This document shows, one piece after another, positions 57,545 to 64,000 of a stretch of DNA of 64,000 nt. The stretch is taken from assembly GCA_033065855.1 (NCBI GenBank), contig JAVXUO010001195.1, positions 1-64,000 on the forward strand, in the 5' to 3' direction. The position numbers were made by a program, and so were the translations under genes. Under the pieces are notes generated by a model that saw only the letters and a list, made by a program, of their open reading frames with translations, ran no database searches and was not told the DNA's origin. Position 1 is the stretch's first letter. Every line of letters begins with the position of its first letter. The stretch is from Escallonia rubra. Its lineage: Eukaryota; Streptophyta; Magnoliopsida; Escalloniales; Escalloniaceae.

Positions 57545-59400
57545 TGTGCTCTCAAAACTCCGTTAATTATTTTCTGAGTTCAGCAAGTTCTGGTTGTGAC
57601 ATCCGATCGGGAGCTCGAGCGGGTGGCTTTGTGCCCGGCACGAGCTCAATCTCATGGTCAATTTCCCTTCTGGGTGGCAATTTCTTTGGCAACTCATCAG
57701 GCATCACGTCTTCGAAGTCGTTTAATATCATTTTGACTTATCCGGGTAACGGTCCTGATAATTCTTCGATTACATCCCATCGTAACATGGCAAGATAAGT
57801 TGTCTCGTCTCGATTCAATCCTTTCTTTAACTGGAGGGCTGAGATAGAACGCTCTCCAGTCCTAGGAGATATGGTCGGGATGACACAAGGTTTGTTCCCA
57901 AGCATGGCAAGAGAGTTGGTGCACGACATCACTGTAGTCTTCGTGTCGCGTAAGAACTCCAACCCAAGTATCAGCTTAAAGTCGTCCATGGTGACTACCG
58001 AGAAGTTGGTCCTTCCTTCGTATGGGCCAACCTTTATCAATATGGATCTAGCTATCTCAGCTACTGGCTGAGCGACAGAGTTGATAGCCTTTACCCGTCC
58101 TCACCCTTTTTCTAGAATTAGACACCCAATCTTTCCACTTTGGTGCTAGAAATGTAGTTGTGTGTAGCTCCTGTGTCCACCATGGCCCTGATGGCCTTCC
58201 TGTTAACCTTGATGTCCACATACATTAAGCCTTTCCCTGGTACGTCACCTTTTTTCCTTGGCGGCGTATCCTTGGGTTTTTCCCTATTCACGTCCCCCTC
58301 TGGGTTCCCAACATGTGTTGTCACAGCGTTACACCACTGAGGAAAGGTCCCGACGGCATCTTCCTCTTCATAATCTTGTGTGTCTGGTTGTTCCTCTGTT
58401 GGTGGCTGCCCTGATTGAGAGTCAGACTGTTCCCCTCGTTGCACATGTCTAATGTTGTCAAAGAAGGCATTCATCATCTGTCTCCGTGGACAGTTAACAA
58501 TCACGTGCGGCCCTTGGCACAAGAAGCAACCCCTGAAGGGAGGTTTCTTCACTTCTCCGCTGGTGCTAGCATCAGACTTGGCTTTGAAGCCGACTCCACT
58601 CTTCTGTTGGGTGGAAGAATTTAAAGCCCAGCTGTTTTTACCGCCCTAACTTTGGTTTGGCGCTTGACCCCCTGGCTTCTTGCCACCATTAGTCCTGTTT
58701 GGATTCCCTCTCTAAGGGTATATCTGTGGCTCGGAGTTGTAATCCGAAAGTCTGTCGAATGCGGACATGTCGCTGATGTCCAACATCAGGGATGAAAATG
58801 TCTGGCAATACTCTCTGACCGTCCCGGTGTACCTGTATTCTAACAATGCTTTCCTCGCGTTGAATGCGGTGTTCTCCGGGAAAAATTGACTCTTCAACTC
58901 GTGTTTGAGTATCTCTCATGTGTTTATTACGCAAGAACTCTCTTCGATCTCTGCGTATTTTTTCCGCCACCATAATTTGGCATCCCCAAACAAGTACATG
59001 GTAGCCATCGAGACCTTTGTCTCTTCCGAGTCTACTCTGATGGCTCGAAAGTATTGTTCCACATCAAAAAAGAAGTTCTTTAATTCCTTGGCATCACGGG
59101 CTCCCCCGTAACTCTTGGACTCTGGCACCCCGGAGTCTCGATAAGTGCTTCATACCCCCTGTGGGTGTGTTAACCACTGCCCGACTAAGAAGCTCCACTC
59201 GATCCTGAAGCTCTCGAAACTTAGACTCCCAGTCCATACTATCAGCGTTTCGTGCATTATCGGTGGCTTCGAGATTTTCCCCCAACGCGTCAAGACGAAG
59301 GGAAAATTGTTTGCAGATGCTTAGAGCATGATGGTCGCTCCTGCACATATCCGCCATATGTGCTTCCAAGGCATTGATCCTCTCTTTTTAGTTGGCCATA
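57545..59400 (-). pseudogene. Ty3/gypsy gag-protease remnant, cut off at the RT start
   Basis: Read leftward, the start ATG near 59400 is followed within four codons by a stop. The gag coiled-coil-like start (MCRSDHHALSICKQFSLRLD) is followed in other frames by YGGARDAKELKNFFFDVEQY, YLFGDAKLWWRKKYAEIEE and REYCQTFSSLMLDISDM, the Retrotrans_gag pattern. A zinc-knuckle-like CFLCQGPHVIVNCPRR (near 58520) and the protease active site AMVDTGATHNYIS (near 58160) follow. The final piece reads MSQPELAELRK, the spacer just before reverse transcriptase, and then stops; RT, RNase H and integrase are absent. Multiple frameshifts make it inactive. Confidence 0.87.
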
Positions 59401-59459
59401 GTATTCCAACAAACTATCCCACAATTTTGGCTAAAGCCACGGTCCCTTGGGCAACCGCG

Positions 59460-59471
59460 GCTCTGTTACCA
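59460..59471 (-). promoter_or_regulatory. primer binding site of the Ty3/gypsy remnant
   Basis: The minus strand reads TGGTAACAGAGC, one mismatch from the initiator-Met tRNA complement, about 60 bases upstream of gag. Confidence 0.8.
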
Positions 59472-59473
59472 CC

Positions 59474-60200
59474 TGACACATGGTGACCCTTGATGGCACA
59501 AAGGAAATCGTGTGTGACACTCGTCTTGCCGCTTTCAAGAAGAGTCTGCCAACCAATCCTAACAGTTTATAGCAAGCAGTGCATCAACATTGCATAAAAC
59601 ATTGCACAAAGAGTAGATTTCAACACAAGGGCAAAACAATCCCAAATATTCTCATTACTTCAATAACATCATTATAACTTACAAAAGGCTTTGTTCGTAT
59701 CCACAGTGTGCAATAGCTAGACAGGCTAGCTAAAACAAAGCAAGGGACTGTCGGGTAAGGGTGTCTGGTGCAAGGCTACATGACCTCCCTTATAGTACCA
59801 TAAAAAGGAAAATCATAAGTGACAGTAGTAGACGTTACTATGTGCGAGGAGTCATAGTGCCCCTTTGTGAAAAAATACAATTCGGACTGACTTGAAATTT
59901 TACAAGGAAACTTAAATATATACAAGGGTGATCTCCACCAAAATTAAGCAAAAACGCATGCCTGGATCTTCAAATCTTCACGGTTGGCTTACGGCGTGCA
60001 CGGGCATTACAGTCGGGCACGCGCACGCTGTGCGTGAAGGGCGCATGGGCGCGAGGCTTGATGAGCTTGCGAGTGCTATGTTGGGAGGGTGCATGGGCGA
60101 TGTGTTAGGTAGGCGTGGGCGCATGGGCGCTGTACTGGATGGGCGCAGGGGCGTTGTGCTAGGCGGGCGCAGGGGCGCTGTGCTTGTCATGCTTGGTGCC
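59474..60200 (-). mobile_element. LTR of the Ty3/gypsy remnant (outer border uncertain)
   Basis: The LTR begins on the plus strand as tgacacatggtgaccc, two bases from the PBS, so its minus-strand end is ...gggtcaccatgtgtca. No second LTR is in the window, so the outer end cannot be fixed; 60200 is a guess based on the change in composition. Confidence 0.5.
60050..60190 (+). repeat. GGGCGC minisatellite
   Basis: At least five short units of the type gggcgcaggggcgctgtgct, varying between 22 and 45 bases. ORFs on both strands here (59928-60425) are by-products. Confidence 0.75.
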
Positions 60201-61388
60201 AAGGGGCAGCCCATGACAGGAAGGAATAAGCTTTCTTGTCTCTCTAAACTCACAACAGAGAGAAAGGAAAACAATGTTCCCTTGTCTTCCCTCCCCTTCC
60301 TTTCTCTCCTTCCAAAACTCACAAATAAATTGAAAGTTCTAAAATTATTCATCTCCCAAGTTTCAAGCAATGATTTTCTACCCTTGATTAAAAACACCAA
60401 ACTACACAAACCGCAACGATTCTAGCTAATAGAATCCAAACTTAAAGCAAAGGTTTTGAATGCAACTACTGCAGTAGATTTAGGCTACACTCTCCCTCTC
60501 ATTCTCAAACATGACCACTAGTTGTCGCTATATATTGCTAGTGACATTTTTATAAATATGTTAGCGATAATTTTTAGCAGCATTTTTTGACACTAACTAA
60601 AGGTCACTGAACATATTTAGTGGCCATCATTTGTCGCTGTATGAGAGGGTTGCAACCAATATTTCACTCGACTATTGCCGTGTAAAAAGTAAATAAATGC
60701 ACTTTTACCTCCTTTACGATACAAGATACGAGGTCTCCTTTAATTTAAACAAGCCCCCATTCATAACTAAAAATAGTGTGTAATACGACGAACTAAGATA
60801 CCCCAAGCGTCTTTTCATTTTTAAACGCCATTTATCACTTTCTTCCCCAAATCACAATTAAGTTGAAGAAAACCCGTACAATATACTCAAGAGTTAATAA
60901 CACATATATCGCTGAGCTTAGTGTATAATTACATGAAATCCCTTGGTTATGAGAGATATTATCCTTTGACCTAACAGAATCTTAAAATAGGAACTGTTCA
61001 GAAAAAAATGACTTCAATGCCCATAATCATCAAAAACAATTTACACTCTTTTGTCACTCCTTTCACCGCCACCACACCAGCACTTCCATATTGACCTTAC
61101 CATCTACCACTCTACAAACATCACCATAACTTCACAGGTAATAGCCCAACCCTACCTCTACATCATCATGCCTACAACAATCAACCATTAAAAACAATCG
61201 CCTACCAAACTCAACATCTAGGACGACCCAAACTTGCCATCATCTCAAAACCACCACAAGTCTATAAGTCTAACACCACAGCAGCTTTAGTGTGCCCCAA
61301 CAATCCTTTCCCCTAAATCATCATCACTGGCAATAAGATTTGATATGGTGAACAGAAGTTGTGGAGGTAAGAAAAGGGGTACTTTCAC
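60201..61388. other. intergenic DNA with MITE-related pieces
   Basis: Positions 60225-60330 resemble the subterminal DNA of the MITE in the PPR remnant (ctaaactcacaacagagagaa). Positions 60515-60660 carry gttgtcgctatat and ttagtggccatcatttgtcgc words, like worn CACTA/MULE subterminal repeats. Positions 61020-61310 are rich in caccacc and aaccac. No gene seen. Confidence 0.5.
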
Positions 61389-62095
61389 TGGGGCTACAAC
61401 TTGGGTTGGATTTTAATGAGTTTAACAACCTAACCCGAGAAAATGTGAGTTTTTACCCCCACTCAACCCACTTAATTTACAAAATGAGTTAGATTAATTA
61501 TTTTGGGTTGGAGCTTTAGAACTCATTTATGCAAAAACTCACATTTCTTTTTGGCAACTTCCATGAGTAAGAACCACTATCAGCCACCACCACTTGCCAT
61601 TGCATAGTCGTCCGCATCAATTCACACCAAAGGTCACCACCATTACTGCCAGCAACTGTCGGGATCGCTGATTGTTGCCACCACCACCACCACATCCAAA
61701 AGCCTCTTCTACTATCGGTCACCTCCTGCGCCACTCTCCATTGCCACTATTGTAAACAGCCTCCACCTGCGCCAGCAGCCTCCACTACCCCGGCCACCAC
61801 TGACAATTGCTGGCAGCCCCCACCATCACCACCACAACAACCAGCAGCCACCACCATGCCGGCCACCATGACCACCTTCGATAGTCGCCACCACAACCAC
61901 TACTCTATTTTTATTTAAGTAAAAAAGGTCTTACTTTGCTCTGATCAACCTATTATAACCTAAAGATATTCACTCAACCCAACCCAAGGTAATTAATTCA
62001 ATTTTTTATTGTACTAAAACCTGTTAGGTTCAAAAGCACATGGTTTTCTTGGGTTAGGTACAAACCCAACACAACCAACCCAAGCTGCAGCCCTA
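61389..62095. mobile_element. 707-bp non-autonomous hAT-like element
   Basis: The left end TGGGGCTACAACTTGGGTTG and the reverse complement of the right end TAGGGCTGCAGCTTGGGTTG form inverted repeats. Target duplications are ACTTTCAC (61381-61388) and ACTTTGAC (62096-62103), 7 of 8 identical. Subterminal DNA repeats CAACCCAACC words. The centre is CCACCA-rich with no transposase. Confidence 0.85.
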
Positions 62096-62486
62096 ACTTT
62101 GACCCCCAAATTGCTACTCTATTTTGTTTGATACTTGGAAAAGAAAATGGCTTAAACAAAATTATGCAATTTGACGAAGATAATGGAGGGGAATGATCGG
62201 AGTGGAAGGTTGTTAAGGTTATAACTTGTGGATGCGGTTTAACAGTGATTGGTTGGCAAAGATTGAAAATGGTGGAAGTGAGTGCGATGGTGTTGATGAG
62301 AGTTTTTGGCAATAGCTATCAGGCCAGGTGAAAGAGATGGCATAGAGGATATACGGTGAAGTTGGGTGTGGTAATGGTAGGTCTATTTTAAGTTGGTGGT
62401 TGTGGTGCGCCAGCATGGGTGGCGATTTTGGAGCAACAATGAACTAATAAGTAGTGGTGGTGGTTAATGGTGTGGAGGGTGGGGAC
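62096..62486. other. intergenic DNA, no gene seen
   Basis: Enriched in gtggtgg/gatggt words. No recognised element border apart from the hAT end at 62095 and the possible LTR start at 62487. Confidence 0.5.
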
Positions 62487-64000
62487 TGTTAGAAGCCCAC
62501 ATACTAGTTGTTCCCAACCTACTCTGGTCGCACCCAAAGGCCCATTGGGGGTTCCATTTTGCACGACACATCAGCACAGTCAACAGTCAATATTCAACGC
62601 TTCCAACCGGTCAAAACATACACGCTCAAATCACATGAACTTTTCATATTTTCTACGTTACTTCGTCACTAAGAAATTCATTTTCGCGCGATGCCTCAAC
62701 GCGCTTTGACCGTCGCACGTCACCCGTCGGCACTTGACCAGGGTGTCTCCTCCAAGACATTATCTCTGCTCGTGCGCCGTCTCTGTGATGCTCGTCGTAC
62801 GGGCCCCATCTCCGCGACCCCGTTGCCCGCGCCCACCACGGGCAGTCTCCGTAACGCCCGTCGCCCGCATCTGGTCGCCATCTCCACGACCCTCGTCACC
62901 CTCGGCCATGCTGCATCTTCACGACGCCCATTTCGCGTGCCCATGGGCTGTCTCTGCGACCCCCGTCACCTGCGCCCGCGCGTTGTCTCCAACACTCCGC
63001 CGCGCTGCTGATACAACCATGCCCCCAGGCTCTCTATCACAATATCGTGCCCTATGGCTCTCTGTCACACTATCGTGCCCCCGGCACCATGAACACTCCG
63101 CCGTGCCCATGTGCCGCGCCACTGATACTGTCAGGCCCCCGACTCTCTGTCACACTACCACGCTCCTTGCGTTGGTCCATCCTTTCACCACACCATACAC
63201 ACCTTGCCTTGGTCGTGGAACATGCTTCGACCCACTATCCGGAGTGTGCAGCATTCTGCGGGGATAAGCGACGCCTCCGGGACACTATCTCCGCCAGGGA
63301 GCTTTTTAACTCCCCTTCTGCCAGGTAGACGGCTCCTCCAGGATGCTACCTCGGCCCGTCAGATAGACGGCTCCTTAGAGTTGCTACCTTGACGCGCTCC
63401 GAGTGCTACGGCACAAGGACTCACCTGCGGGGATAAGCGAATCCTCCGAGACACTATCTCTGCCAGTGAGCTTCAACTCCCCTTCTGCCAGGTTGACGGC
63501 TCCTCCGGGATGCTACCTCGGCCTGTCGGATAGACGGATCCTCCGGGATATTACCTTGACGCGCTCCGAGTGCTCCAGCACAAGGACTCACCCGCGGGGA
63601 TATGCTTGCTCTCTAAGACACTGTCTCTGTCAGTGAGCTCCAAGTGCTCCGACATGAAGACTCCCCTTCCGCCAGGTAGACGGCTCCTCTGGGATGCTAC
63701 CTCGACCTGCAAGATATGTGACTCATCCAGGACACTATCTCCGCCAGGGTGTCTGCGTGACTAGCTTACGTGCTCCGGCACTGGGGGTTTGCATCGGCAC
63801 CCCTATGGACTATGACCCCCGGGTCACTCTGAGACGGGAGCAGGTCTTTGGAGGGCATCACGCCTAGTTCGCCTGGCAGTTAGGCGTTGGCTCTTCCCCA
63901 CTACTGCCAGCCTTGTGGGACTTTGCAAGGGCTTGGATTGGTGGCTAGATCAAAGGGGTTCTCTGGCCATACCAGCGGTGTGGGAGCCAGTCTTTCCAGA
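62487..64000 (+). repeat. GC-rich tandem-repeat region, possibly start of an LTR retroelement
   Basis: TGTTAGAAGCCCACATACTAG-type sequence at 62487 resembles an LTR start. From about 62690 the DNA turns GC-rich with imperfect repeats of ctccgcgacccccgtcrccc words (62770-63010), then cccaggctctctatcacaatatcgtg-type units (63015-63160). The element, if real, continues beyond the window. All ORFs here look like repeat artefacts. Confidence 0.4.
63257..63760 (+). repeat. about 170-bp tandem repeat, three copies
   Basis: Units start with gcggggataagcgacgcctc at 63257, gcggggataagcgaatcctc at 63428 and gcggggatatgcttgctctc at 63595 (spacings 171 and 167). Each contains ctatctctgccag, ccccttctgccaggt and gacggctcctc words. 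Confidence 0.85.

Noticed and set aside
62691-63764. Long ORFs (up to 177 codons) in the GC-rich right end
   Set aside because: Overlapping frames on both strands across tandem repeats with no domain; best explained by composition.

Overview
This is plant nuclear DNA, almost certainly from a eudicot and probably a woody, transposon-rich genome. It is AT-rich. Its genes are split by introns with GT..AG borders, and it carries plant-specific families: 2-oxoglutarate-dependent dioxygenases, a UGT78-like glycosyltransferase, an isoprenylated heavy-metal-domain protein, PPR and plant-mobile-domain proteins. Stowaway, MULE, hAT, CACTA, Ty1/copia and Ty3/gypsy elements are all present. I could not fix the species.

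Layout. 1-4095: intergenic, with a degenerate tandem repeat split by a Stowaway-like MITE. 4096-16640 and about 22762-32797: two direct copies (A and B) of a roughly 10 kb unit, each made of a gag-only copia-type element, a long non-coding flank and a four-exon dioxygenase gene on the minus strand. Copy A gained three transposons after duplication: a hAT-like element, a Pack-MULE with an HSPRO-like gene fragment, and a 181-bp MULE-type MITE. Copy B preserves the empty sites. Between the copies lies a five-unit array of a 591-bp repeat (17068-19968). Every unit carries a TATA box, and the last runs straight into an unrecognised 145-codon ORF. 34818-38906: a third, diverged dioxygenase gene whose first intron holds a complete 2.6-kb CACTA element with a captured gene fragment. 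40108-43166: a decayed PPR gene split by a MITE. 43440-47158: a decayed plant-mobile-domain plus Ulp1-type (C48) element. 47377-48739: the end of a hAT transposon. 49205-50814: a UGT78-like gene with a frameshift near its end. 52439-54543: a CACTA remnant and a broken LOG-like fragment. 55617-57026: an HIPP gene lacking the metal-binding cysteines. 57545-60200: a decayed Ty3/gypsy gag-protease with PBS and LTR start. 61389-62095: a complete non-autonomous hAT. 62487-64000: a GC-rich tandem-repeat region, possibly the start of another LTR element.

Gene logic. Dioxygenases A and C look intact; B has a nonsense codon. All three carry the Fe(II) ligands but read R-I-G where the family normally has R-x-S. 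A/B and C end in different repeat-built tails. A and B are nearly identical only across a 2.7 kb tract covering exons 2-4, which looks like gene conversion. The UGT could in principle act on products of such oxygenases, but nothing here links them.

Most noteworthy: the 591-bp promoter-bearing array and its ORF, the repeat-built dioxygenase tails, the gene-conversion tract whose only substitution is a nonsense change, the HSPRO-carrying Pack-MULE, and the HIPP without CxxC.
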